Origin: Glebionis coronaria
Taxonomy: Eukaryota; Streptophyta; Magnoliopsida; Asterales; Asteraceae
Length of the DNA stretch: 64,000 nt
Reading direction: 5' to 3'
NCBI GenBank assembly: GCA_025667525.1
Contig: CM046881.1
Coordinates: 497,385,627-497,449,626, forward strand
Shown: positions 45,498-56,394 of the stretch, piece after piece
How positions within the stretch are numbered: position 1 is the first letter of the stretch
Layout of the letters: the number at the start of each line of letters is the position of its first letter
Translations under genes and position numbers: made by a program
The notes under the pieces: model-generated
Told to the model about the DNA's origin: nothing
Seen by the model: the letters and a program-made list of their open reading frames with translations, nothing else
The model's database searches: none

Positions 45498-45499
45498 AG

Positions 45500-45511
45500 T
45501 GGTATCAGAGC
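45500..45511 (+). other. Cop-G primer binding site (initiator tRNA-Met)
   Basis: TGGTATCAGAGC, the standard plant copia PBS, two bases after the LTR. Confidence 0.9.
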
Positions 45512-45592
45512 TTGTTGAGAAACTTTGATCTAAAGAACACAAAAACCCTAAATCACCAAAAACCCTAATTTTCAAGAAACCCTAATAACAAC

Positions 45593-48420
45593 ATGCTACT
45601 CCATAGTTAAACACCTCCTCCTCCTCAACCCCCAACATCAAGATTCCCATGCTAGACCCATACAATTTTGAGCTGTAGAAGTTTAACTTTGAACAGTATC
45701 TTCAAATCCATGACCACACCCTCTGGGAAATTATTGAATATGGAAATATATTCAATAAGGCTGCCAAGATTGCAGCTGCTATCTTGGTAAGATCAAATCC
45801 AGGCTCTTCAGAAGAGGATTGAAAAGAAAAACCTGAAGATGGAAGAGCTGTCTCAGCTGAGGACATTAGAAAGAGAAGGAATGACATGAAAACCCTAAGC
45901 ATTCTCAAACTCTCTTTGGGACAAGCCAATAAGCACAAATATAGAAGCTATGAGTCTGCAAAAGATCTTTGGGCAGCCATTGAAGTTGCTTATGATGGTT
46001 ATGCTGATACTGTACAAGAGAAAAAGAAGTAACTCTTGCATGAGTATGCTGTTTTTAAAGCTCAACCCAATGAAAAGCTAAGTGGAGTGAGAAGCAGACT
46101 TCTTGACATTACAAGCAAGTTGTCCTTTATGGGAACAGTGCTTGGTGATGTTGATATCATCACCACTTTTCTTAAAAGTCTTGGTGATGCATGGAAGATT
46201 GAAGCAAGGTCTATAATTGCTAATAATACTCACAAAAGTTCTACTTTTGATGACGTTTACAATAAACTGAGGCTGGTAGAGAATGAAATTCTTTTGGATC
46301 AAGGAAGCAAGTCTACCAATGGAAATATGGCCTTCTTCTCACACAGTGAAGGTCAATTTGATCAAAGGGCGTCATACATGCACCCTGTTACTGGATCGCC
46401 TTGTGTCAACGATGGAACAAGCTTTGTCAATGCCCCACATTCAAACGCTGACACATACAATGTTGACTCACCAAGAGTTAAGCCTGCTGTATTGATCTAG
46501 ATACTGTGTGTGCATACATTGCTTCATTGCCCAATGGTTCAGTGATTACATATGAGTACCTTGAGCAAATTAGTGATGAGAATTTGGAGGAGATGGACAT
46601 AAAGTGGAATATGGCTCTTGCAAGCATAAGGGCAAATAGATGGAATCGAAGATTTAAGAAGAAGATGACTTTTAATGCTAAGGACACTGCTGGATTTGAC
46701 AAATATAAGGTTGAGTGTTATAATTGTTATCGAATGGGACACTTTATGAGAGAATGCAGATCTCCAAGAAGATCTGATGCTGGAAAACCCTCAAGCCAAA
46801 TCATCAAGGCTCAGGATTCCAAAGCTATGGTTGCCATGCAAGACATTGATGGTGTTGGCTGGGATTAGAGCTATTTGGCCAAGGATGAGGAAGAAAACAA
46901 ATCTTTGGTTGATGAAAAGGAAGAATAAGAGCATGTTCACTATGCTCTCATAGCACACTCTTCATCTTCATCTACAATGAGGTATATGATGATGCATTTT
47001 GTAGTAAGAGTTTTTGTCTAAACACTAAAAAACTTAACAAAGAAGTTTTAAAATTGACAACAGATGTGGTTAATGAAAGATGCAAGTTATCTAACTATCA
47101 ACTTGCTCTTACTCAAAATGAAAAGACTGTAGTTGAGTATAAGAAAATGTAGTTTGACCTAAAAGATTAAATCAATATTTTAACTCATGATTTAAATGCT
47201 AGTGTTGAGGTTAGAAACATCATGGAGAGAGACAATGGTGCTTTATAGGCTAAGTTAGATGAGGCTATCAAAAACAAAGATAATGTAGATCTTAAAATTC
47301 AAAGACTTGATAAAGCTTCACAAACCCTAGAAAAATGTGTTAGTGAACAAAGGGATTCTAGGGATATGACTGGGATTGGGATGAAAGAGTATGTTGGTGT
47401 TCCACCACCTGCTGGGAACTTCTATGGTGTCCTTAGAAAGGACTTGTCTTGGACTGGCATACCAGAACTCCAAGAAGAGGAATTCATTCCTCCACCAAGA
47501 GTTCTTACCCCAGTAGAGGAATACAAGCAGAAGTTGACTGATTTGGACCAATGGAAGAAAGCCAACCCTACCTTGTTTGTTAAGGGTGGCATGCTTAGTG
47601 ACATCCCAAATGAGTCTACACCCATAAAAGTGACAAACCCCACCACTGGCAAGACTGTTGACCTTGGCTTAAACGTTGATAGAAAACCTAGTATTAAATA
47701 TAGAGAAATGTATAGAAAACCTAGGTCACCAAAAGGCCAAATTAGTGATAATAGGACATGTTTCTTTTCTTCTAGACCTAGAGCTATGTCTAGAAAAGAT
47801 TGTTATACTTGTGGAAGTTTTTCACATTTAGCCTATAAGTGTGTCAATGCTTCAAAGGTCAACGCTGATAGAAAGTCAAACATTGTCCCAAACCTTTTGT
47901 CCAGCAAAATCCACAAGTTGTTAAGCCAGCCTCATTATTTACTAAAGGGTTTAATACTTTTGGACAAAGACCTTTTCAGAAGACCAATACGTGGTCTAAC
48001 AGACAATGGGTTCCTGTAGCAAACCCTAGGTTCAACGCTGATAAGGGTAATTTCAGCGTTGACAAGAACAAATTAAACGCTGACAGGAACGTTGTCAGAC
48101 CAAGTAATGGAAAATATTTGCAACCAAAGGGAAATGGGTCTAAAGCTTCTTCTAACTTGACATGGAGACCTAAGCAAGTCCAAAACCCTAATTTAGATGG
48201 GATTTCTATGACCTGTAACAGATTTCATTATATTTCAAAGGTCATAACAAAACCAATTGGGGTTAACTGGGTGTTTAATCCAAAAAGGGATGAACTAAGG
48301 GTTGTCATAAGGACTAGTCTGTTCTTGTTGAACAACCAAATGAATCCAAGTCTGCTAAGGCTTGGGTTCCCAAAGAAAACTAATTTGTTTTCTTTTTGTG
48401 CAGGGCTTTCAAAAGCAGGT
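45593..48420 (+). pseudogene. gag: Cop-G gag and gag-protease linker
   Basis: The likely ATG is at 45593, followed by an early stop. Gag is recognisable by PYNFEL near 45660, SAKDLWAAIEVAYDGYADTV and SLGDAWKIEARSI. A first knuckle, CYNCYRMGHFMREC (CX2CX4HX4C), is at 46716-46757. A coiled-coil-like linker with many stops follows, then an open stretch at 47366-48019 with a second knuckle, CYTCGSFSHLAYKC, at 47801-47842. Short peptides of the type N-A/V-D-R/K recur along it, encoded by AACGCTGACAGG-like DNA that is also repeated in the LTR. The end, near 48400, has a pyrimidine-rich tract and CAG just before the protease frame. Confidence 0.8.
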
Positions 48421-50153
48421 TAATGATTATGACTATTGGGATATTGGATGCTCTAGGCACATGACGGGGAAGGAAGATTATCTGACAAATTTTATCCCCA
48501 TTAAATATGGTGACAAACTGTACTTTGGAGGTGGATATGGGACTATCACTCGCAAAGGCACTCTTCTCACCAATAATTTGCGTTTTGAAAACATGTTTCT
48601 GGTAAAAGAACTTGACTATAATCTGTTTAGTGTATCACAAGTGTGTGATAACAAAAATAAAGTTCTTTTCACTGATACTGAATGCTTGGTGTTGAGCAAA
48701 GATTTTAAAATACCAGATAAGAAATTCATTGATTATAGAAAACCTAGGCATAAGGATAGTTATAATGTGAATCTTAATGGAATTAGGATGAATAATAATT
48801 TGTCATGTCTATATGCTAAGGCTTCAGTTGATGAGAGTAATCTTTGGCACAGAAGATTAGGGCACATTAATTTTAAGAATATAAATAGACTTGTGAGACA
48901 TGGTTTAGTTGATGGTTTGCCTGAAAAGGCTTTCCACAATGATCATTCTTGTGTTGCTTGCCTCAAAGGCAAACAGCACAAGGTCTCATTTAAGTCTAAA
49001 CATGTGCATTCTAGTTCTAAACCTCTTCACTTACTCATATGGACTTGTTTGGCCAACTAATATAGAAAGCTTAAATGGTAAATCCTACTATTTTGTCATC
49101 ACTGATGATTTTTCTAGATTTACTTGGACTTTCTTTTTAGCTTTGAAAAGTGACACTGCTGATACTTTGATTAACTTTATTACCCAAATTGAAAAGAAGT
49201 CTGGTAATGAGGTTAAGATGCTTAGAAGTGGCAATGGTGGTGAGTTTAGAAATAAGTTATTAGATGACTTTTGTGCCAAGAAAGGGATTACTAGACAGTT
49301 TAGTGTAGCTAGAACCCCACAACAAAATGGGGTAGTTGAGAGAAAGAATAGAACCCTCATAGAAGCAACAAGGACTATGTTGGATGATGCTCACATTCCC
49401 ATTGCTTTTTGGGCTGAGGTTGTGAATACAGCTTGTTATGTTCAGAATAGGGCATTAGTCAAGAAGATTCATAACAAAACACCTTATGATTTACTTTGGG
49501 GCAGGAAACCTAATATTGTTTTTCTTAAACCTTTTGGATGTCATGTAGTTGTGTTGGACACTAGTGATGCCTTAGGTAAGTTTATTGCTAAAGGTGATGA
49601 AGGCTACTTCATGTGTTATTCTATGCATAGTAGAGGATATAGAGTTTACCTTAAGAAAGAAAAACGTATACTTGAAAAGGTACATGTTAGATTTTTAGAA
49701 AGTAAACCTAGTGATCATGAGAGTGGTCCAAATTGGTTATTTGACTTGGAACCTCTATCTAGGACATTGAATTATATGCCTGTTACTAATCCAAATATTG
49801 TGAAGCTGACTTCAAATGTTATGGAAGAACCAGTTGTTGATATTTCAGGTAAACAGATTGATGAAGAGGTTGGATCACAAGCAGACAAATCAGCACCCAT
49901 ACTTGAGTATGTTACCATTCCCATATGGACAGATGCATTTGCTGCTGCTACTGCTGCTGCTGGAAAGGAAAAATGTGGTCCCCAAGTATCACCAGTTGAA
50001 AACATGCATGATCCTTCAGGCGCTGACAAAGGAAATTTTGGTGCTAACAAGACAAATTCAGGCGTTGATGGCTCAAACGTTGACAGCTTTGGTTCAGGTG
50101 TTGACAGATCTTTTGACCATCTTTTCTCTTCCAATAATTTTGAACAAGGTGAA
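48362..50153 (+). pseudogene. pol (PR-IN): Cop-G protease and integrase
   Basis: The protease motif is WDIGCSRHMTG near 48437, with Ile where DSG is usual. The integrase finger is LWHRRLGHINF with CVACLKGKQH. One or two small indels near 49030-49055 break the frame at the first catalytic Asp (HMDLFGP region). Then follow [27 protein letters not shown] (the second catalytic Asp is Gly) and [20 protein letters not shown] with the catalytic Glu. The C-terminal part runs to FEQGE, where Chr-I begins. RT and RNase H are not in the window. Confidence 0.88.
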
Positions 50154-51380
50154 TGTCACACCCTAACCTGGCGGAATATGGAGCGCGACGTATGGATATC
50201 ATCACAACATGGCGTGTCTATAGAGATAACTAAATGAAATAAGAAATGCCATAAAATGGTGACACAAATGTCATGACAATATCTCAACAATGCAGGAGTC
50301 TAGGTAAGTAGGTAACAGTCCTACCACTTACCCGAGACAAACAATCAACATAAACAAAGCAAACATCTAGGTGTCAACAGTATCACTTATTAAACAAACA
50401 AAAAAAACTAAGAAGGAACGGGGATCTCCTTCTAAATGCATTCCTACGCAACTCCAAATCCTAGCCACTTATGTTCTCACGCTTAACCATAATATCACCT
50501 GAAAGAGACACTAAAACACGTCAACATAAAGTTGGTGAGAGTCATAGGTTTAGACTTCAACCCCAAAATCAAACCATAAGCTGTGAATAATAAACAAATT
50601 TAAGAACATATGGACAATGTGATACAAACATGCATTAACAGCTAATATTCAAGATTTAACAAACCAAACCAAATCCAAGGCTCCCAGCCTTACCAAACAT
50701 CATGGTACCATAGGCGCCCATACACCTATGTACCAATCCCAAGGCCCCGCCTTGTCATTATCCATTGGTCCCATAGATGCTCACACATCTATGTACCTCC
50801 CCAAGGCCCCGCCTTGTCAACATCCCCTCGGTACCAAGTCAAAACATAAAACAATCATGAATCAACTAGCAGTTAATCACATAAGTATGCACAAGTCCAT
50901 CACCAAACACAAAACATTCACAGCATAATTTAAAGAAACAACACAGTGTCTCTTCCATCCCATCTGGAATTCAAAATCATTAGTAGACATGGGACTATGA
51001 AACTCACCTGATTGAGCTTCTCCAAAAGTCCGCGCACTAGCAAAAAGCTAACAAACAAAAGCACACAAAATCAAAACATGAACCAATATCTAAAATGGCT
51101 CATCAACCTATGATGGACATCTAACCTACTCCCACATATATACCTCATTTATATGCTCTAAGCATCTCATTACACCCCTCTATAAAGCCCTTAACTTAGT
51201 TTACTTCATAACCCGTCCCGTTAACATTTTACCCAAAACAGTCCCGGTTTTTAGGTCTCCAAACTATAAGCCAAACGCCCACCTAACCATACCCATGACC
51301 TCTGTAAAGGAAACCCTATTCCCTTACATATGTTAGCTAACACCTCCCATTTGCCCCAACCTTAAAATTACTGTTAAGGC

Positions 51381-51468
<88 letters not shown>

Positions 51469-52784
51469 TTTTGTCTATCCGGATTTTACTGATTTTGAAC
51501 ATACAAAATGTTTGTTATGATTAGGGGGTCTTACCCTAACCCACAATCTTAGACCCAATGAAGATACTTCCTATAATATATAAACCAACTCCCATGTTCG
51601 TTTGAAATTCCCAATACAACTCTAAGTATCCCAAACGACCCAAAACATAAAAAGAAAACAAGCTGATTTCAAACTGTTTTGACCTCCGACTGTTATAACT
51701 TGTTTTTGACCCACTTACCGCCCTCCAATTTAGTTCTCGTTTCTTGAATTTGAAAGCCACTTCAATTAACTTTCCAGGGATACTTGGATCGCAAAATAAG
51801 AGTTTGTAGAACTCCCTATATGATCAAAACAGTGACCCAAAAATTCTGCCCAGTTTTTAAAAACGAATTTAACATAATTAACCAAATTAATTACCCTCAT
51901 CATGTTTAATCATTAACCCTAATTAATCTAATCATTATAATATCATATATATACAGATCTTAATTCAAATCCTAACCTAAATCCATCATATAATGATGTA
52001 CACAAGATAAAAAACAAATTAAATGAAAAGGTTTACATGTTTTACGTTAAATATGTGAAAACCCAAATTTTGATGAAGAACCCTAAAAATACTTGAATGT
52101 GCCTTGAGTTTATGATTGATCTCCAGGGGGTGATGTTTTTTTATGTTTGATAAATAAATAAAAATCTTATATAGATAACTAAACAAGTCCTAACCCAATA
52201 AAACTTACCATAATAAATTTTCTTTTCCTTTTTTTTTGCGTTTAACCACCGCCTATAATCCCTTTTTTTATTTTTTTTTCTTTTTATTACTAATACCTTA
52301 ATCTACCTTAATTTATTTCAGCTCCTAAAGCTTCTGAAACCTTAAAACCGTAAAACTAGTAAATATTACGCGTATACCGAAAAAACGTAAAATATACAGT
52401 TTTAAAAAAAATCTTAAATTTTGAAATAAACTTTATAACTAAGTCCTAAATGACTTAAAACCATCCCGAAAAATACTCACATTACTAAACACCTTACCTG
52501 AGACCTCTAAATGCTAAACCGTAAATCGTAAAAATACGATTTTCTATAATACATATACGTATACGTAAACCACTAAATAACACCATCTCATTTCATAGTC
52601 ACTACCATGTGAGCTCATGAACATGAAATCATCACACATCGTTTCACTCACAAGATACCCCGTACGGGAAACGATATCCAAACCACAATCTATACACACC
52701 AATTAGCACATAAACACGTAAAGACACGTAACTAGCACAAAATAAAACTAAGTGACGAACCTCAAAGTTGCGGTTTTCACATCA
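50154..52784 (-). repeat. Chr-I 3' LTR (about 2.6 kb, minus strand)
   Basis: On the minus strand it starts TGATGTGAAAACCG directly after the PPT and ends GGGTGTGACA next to Cop-G. It contains an (AT)n microsatellite. A TATATAAG-like box may lie near 52168-52175 on the minus strand. Frames on either strand are short and unsupported. Confidence 0.75.
51383..51465. repeat. (AT)n microsatellite, about 83 bp
   Basis: An uninterrupted alternation of A and T, about 41 dinucleotide units, inside the Chr-I LTR. It can form cruciforms and is likely to vary in length between individuals and assemblies. Confidence 0.97.
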
Positions 52785-52793
52785 CTCCCTCCT
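52785..52793 (-). other. Chr-I polypurine tract
   Basis: On the minus strand AGGAGGGAG lies directly before the LTR start TGATGTG. Confidence 0.7.
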
Positions 52794-54900
52794 AATAGAA
52801 ATCTCGTCCCGAGATTTACTCCTTAGGATAAAACATACCATGATCAAACAACTGAGGATACTTGTTCTAAATGAACTCCTCTCATTTCCACCTGAACTTT
52901 AGTTCAAGTCTCAAATTACCACATATACTAACCAACAATATTTAAATTCATTGCCAAACTCTTGACCTCATAGTCAATAAATCTCACAAATGACTTTTTG
53001 ATAACACAAACTCTTATTAACACAAATCCCGAATAACCGTACTTGCAAATATGCATTCTCAAACAACATTTACCAATCTTGTTACACGAAATATAACATG
53101 TATACCACTCATTCCCCCCAGGTAATTCTATGCTCATAAGCTACTGGTCCGATCTTTTCAAAGATCATAAATGGACCTACAAAACTCTACATCAACTCTT
53201 CCATTTTACCAAAACATACCACCCGTTACTATGGGTGAAACTTCCTACATAACTTTGTCACTAAACTCTAGTGGTTTCCTCTTTTTCAACATAGCATCCC
53301 TTGTTTCTCTCATCCTTTCCACAAACACCATTACCACATTAGTAGCCTCTTTTACCAATTCTAGTCCACAATGGGGAAAACTCACCCTATCCTTTCATAT
53401 AGTGCCTCAAATGGCATTTATCGACATCTAGTATGATAACTATCATTATATGAAAACTCAGCCATCACTAAAGAGTTTCTTAACTCCATCTAAATCAATC
53501 ACTCATGCCCTCAGAGTAACTCCTAAGGTCGTATAAATATCTCACTTGCCCATCCTATTCCAGTTAGCTGGATATACTCATGTCCAATCATGTTCATCAA
53601 CTCCCTTTAGTCCGTACCCCAAACTACTTAAAATTTCCAATTTCCTTACAAAGTGACCTATGACGGTCTTTCACATATCCATTAGTTCTTCCAATCCAAA
53701 TCAACTTATGATCTATACACATCATCAAAAGGACGGTTATCTCAGTTAGTCTATCAACTGCCATCCAAACCCATGCTACAACTACATCCATTAGATTTGG
53801 ATAGCTCATTAGTAGCACCTATACACTTCTTTCTCACTTTTCTTCATGATTTTTTTATACCAAACACTTCCTTTATACCTATATAATGTCTTATCTTCAA
53901 GGTCATATTGCTCCTCATCTTGTCTTAATTAGACCAAGCCCTTCGTCCCTATGGCACATCACACCTATAATTCCTCATCCATTCGATTATCGATACTAAG
54001 CCTCCCAAACAATCAGTGTAGGTTAGTGCCATTTCCTTTTCCACACTACGACAGTATTAGCCTGCGTTGTGCTTTATTCTACTCATTAAGCTCTACCGAA
54101 GTTTTACCTTCAGTTCCTATCTCGACCTATTTCATTCATGCTTCGTTTTTATACACACTTCCTTCTTCTTCCTCAACTCCTACCATACATCAAGATGTGA
54201 TGCTTCCCATCGTTTCTTCCCTTGCCATAATCCTTCATAAGGCATTAGATACATATTAGGCTAACTTTTACGCAAAACCCTCTATTCCATCACATCCGTA
54301 TACAATCCTTCCAACTTCTCAGCTACGTGACTTCTCATTCCTCTTGAAATATGAGATGAATTAGTCAGTCTATCGGCTATCACCCAACTCTCGTCGTACT
54401 TATTCCTCCACCCCATTATGTATCCCTTTCACCAACTTCGTCCTTACATCGCCCTTTCTAAGCTACTCCTATCTATGTAGGAAGTATAGTCTACGTCCCT
54501 TTTCTCCATATGATTGTCCAAGCCATGCATCATACATGTTGACGCGTTCTCTGCTTTAGACAACTCAACTCGTGTAACCTACATCCTTCATCCAAACCAC
54601 CCTAATACGTCATCCATATAGTTCAAGTTCGTCTCAGCTTCACTTCATTCTTCTTATTCCATGTCTCATCAACCATGCTTGCTTTTCCCAGATGGTACTT
54701 GGCCTTGCAATTTTCTTTCATCACTTAACTCCACCCATCACCTTTTCCAAATGTTCAATCAAGATGATTAAAAATGTGTTGGAGACGTTCATGATCTGTA
54801 TAGATCATTCTCTACGTCTCGTACCCCAAATGCCTCTAGCATTCTAGGCAGATATAACAATCCATCTCCACTAACTAAGTCTATGTAGTCATCTATACGC
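52794..54900 (-). pseudogene. Chr-I RNase H and integrase remnants
   Basis: Reading down the minus strand, RNase H-like wording with a YTDH motif appears near 54785-54810 and HIFN soon after. Integrase pieces follow: VDRLTE at 53741-53760, an EFSYN-SYHT-like region near 53400-53470, and a KPLEF...DKVM motif near 53240-53290. The C-terminal IGPVAYELPGG is near 53120, then a chromodomain-like FIDYEVKSL near 52960. Every part has stops and frame changes. The plus-strand frames here (for example 53171-53431 and 53951-54259) are shadows. Confidence 0.7.
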
Positions 54901-55043
54901 CAAAATTTTCCAAGTAGCTTCACTTGTTTTTTTTCTCACAACCAGTTCTCCTACTCCCTCCTGATAGGGACAGACTAGAGTTTCATGTGATTCCATGCGG
55001 ATCACACTCTCATCTTATACCCATATTAGTTTCCATTTGTCTA

Positions 55044-55264
55044 TGTAACACTCTCACTTTTCGTATCGGTACAGCGGAAGGGTCTTTCAGAGTGTTACGG
55101 GATAGCACAATAACTCCAATCATAGACAACACATAAAAATGGTTGTACAAGGTTTAACAAACATTCATTCGATAAAAAGTTTAAAAGCGTACAACAGGTC
55201 CCAAATTATACAGGTCATTAAGTTTACAAAACATAGATCGAATGAACATTTTTAATATTATGTG
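55044..55264 (-). repeat. Chr-J: end of another minus-strand gypsy LTR
   Basis: The plus strand starts TGTAACACTCTCAC, the complement of an LTR end reading GTGAGAGTGTTACA. The sequence differs from the Chr-I LTR, so it is a second element inserted in Chr-I. Only about 220 bases are seen before Cop-H starts; the rest may continue beyond Cop-H, outside the window. Confidence 0.6.
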
Positions 55265-55381
55265 TGTTAGAAATACGTTTTAACGTATATTAGAAGTATC
55301 GGTCACTCCACAATATGATTTATGTTGTAATAGCTCGTAGTTAGTAATTAGTTATTAGTTGCTTATTAACTTAAGTAAGAA

Positions 55382-55465
55382 CCGGTCCATGGGCTTGTCA
55401 TGGACCGGCTCAAGCCCAATGTTAGGCTTGGACTATAAATACCCCTTTCCACTAAGGAAAGGGGT
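55382..55465. promoter_or_regulatory. Three consecutive perfect hairpins around the Cop-H promoter
   Basis: Hairpin 1 has 10-bp arms CCGGTCCATG and CATGGACCGG (55382-55391, 55399-55408). Hairpin 2 has 6-bp arms CAAGCC and GGCTTG (55411-55416, 55425-55430). Hairpin 3 has 10-bp arms ACCCCTTTCC and GGAAAGGGGT (55441-55450, 55456-55465), starting just after the TATA box. They could be paired transcription factor sites, or hairpin 3 could lie at the RNA 5' end. Confidence 0.75.
55434..55440 (+). promoter_or_regulatory. TATA box of Cop-H LTR
   Basis: TATAAAT between hairpins 2 and 3, about 62 bases before AATAAA, so R would be very short. Confidence 0.7.
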
Positions 55466-55495
55466 TGGTGGTTGTCATTTCTTGTTTTCCATATT

Positions 55496-55501
55496 AATAA
55501 A
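55496..55501 (+). terminator. Polyadenylation signal in Cop-H LTR
   Basis: AATAAA in the context ATATTAATAAAATAC. Confidence 0.5.
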
Positions 55502-55597
55502 ATACACATAGTTTCTCTCACCTTCTCTCTCTAACTTTCTATCTCTAGAAATCAACAAACCCCTTCATAGATTCATTGATTATCAATATTCTACATT

Positions 55598-55610
55598 TGG
55601 TATCAAGAGC
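55598..55610 (+). other. Cop-H primer binding site (initiator tRNA-Met, with one extra A)
   Basis: TGGTATCAAGAGC differs from the usual TGGTATCAGAGC by one inserted A, which would bulge in the tRNA duplex. Confidence 0.8.
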
Positions 55611-55855
55611 TATGGGGTGATTTAAGGTAGTGATTTGTGTGGTTTTTTAGTTTTTGATTGTATTAGTGTTCTTTTAGAAAAATCATCTTGATTCTTGGTG
55701 TTTTTGGTGTTTTTGTGATTGGGATTAGTGGAAAAGTATTAGTTGTTACTTATTTTAGTCGAAAGCACAAAACTTTTTGGGTTATTTGGTCAAAATCTGG
55801 GCTTAATCTTCATTTTTGGTGTTCGACTGTTCATCGGAACGAGTTACTGTTTATT

Positions 55856-56268
55856 CAGCAAAAGTTCCGGATCAAGGAGTTCCGGATCAAGAAGTTCCGG
55901 ATCAAGAAGTTCCGGATCAAGGAGTTCCGGATCAAGGAGTTCCGAGTCAAGAAGTTCCGAATCAAGAAACTTCCGAACCTAGAAGTTCCGGATCAAGGAG
56001 TTCCGAGTCAAGAAGTTCCGAATCAAGAAACTTCCGAACCAAGAAGTTCCGGATCACGAAACTTCCGAACCAAGAACTTCCGAGTCAAGAAGTTCCGGAT
56101 CAAGCCAAAGTTCCGAACCAAGAACTTCCGAACCAAGAAGTTCCGGATCAATCCAAAAGTTCCGAATCAAGGTAATCTTCCGAATCAACAAAAAGTTCCG
56201 AATCAAGGTAATCTTCCGAATCAAACTTCCGAATCAACAAAAAGTTCCGAATCAAGGGTTATTTTGCT
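55856..56268 (+). repeat. Degenerate 15-bp tandem repeat in the Cop-H leader
   Basis: About two dozen units follow one another, with a core of TTCCGRAYCAA and a consensus near AAGTTCCGGATCAAG. Because the unit is 15 bases, the array has stretches free of stops in all three forward frames, reading as RSSGS, VPDQE or KFRIK repeats. It lies upstream of the gag ATG and none of these frames leads into gag, so I treat it as a non-coding or regulatory repeat. Confidence 0.9.
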
Positions 56269-56394
56269 TGTTTTTTCGACGATTTTTTAGAGGATTTAAT
56301 CTTGGTTTCTTACAACAAAAACACAACACAATTCACAAAGCTTTACTTCACTGCTCGATCAACCGATAATCTCTGTTTCTTTGAAGAAAACAAA

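Larger units (their letters stand above)
44993..50153 (+). mobile_element. Cop-G: Tnt1-like Ty1/copia element, 3' half missing from window
   Basis: It has a 0.5-kb LTR (TGTTGGGA to GATCAACA), an initiator-Met PBS, gag with two separated knuckles, protease and integrase. It is broken after the integrase by Chr-I. The TGTTG start directly follows the Ath3 RT codons. Gag and integrase have many stops. An RSGN in place of RSDN removes a catalytic Asp of integrase, so the copy is dead. Confidence 0.85.
50154..55043 (-). mobile_element. Chr-I: minus-strand chromovirus-type gypsy element, strongly decayed
   Basis: Read on the minus strand, the order is decayed RNase H, integrase with chromovirus-like C-terminus, PPT and 3' LTR. 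The LTR boundary at 50154 (TGTCACACCC on the plus strand) is sharp against Cop-G. The 5' part is cut off by the Chr-J LTR end at 55044. No long open frame survives. Motif order and wording fit the Tekay/Del group, but lineage assignment by eye is uncertain. Confidence 0.75.
55265..55595 (+). repeat. Cop-H 5' LTR (331 bp)
   Basis: It starts TGTTAGAAATACG and ends ATATTCTACA, two bases before the PBS. The TATA box is at 55434-55440 and AATAAA at 55496-55501. Three perfect inverted repeats lie between 55382 and 55465, around the TATA box. Confidence 0.85.

Noticed and set aside
51383..51465. Telomeric or centromeric satellite
   Set aside because: It is a simple AT dinucleotide run inside an LTR. 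No TTTAGGG array or tandem satellite monomer is present.
53171..54259. Plus-strand ORFs of 86 and 102 codons in Chr-I
   Set aside because: The minus strand carries recognisable integrase and RNase H remnants in the right order. The plus-strand frames are shadows.
55688..56290. 200-codon ORF over the Cop-H repeat array
   Set aside because: It starts at TTG, consists mainly of the 15-bp repeat read as KFRIK units, and is not in frame with gag.
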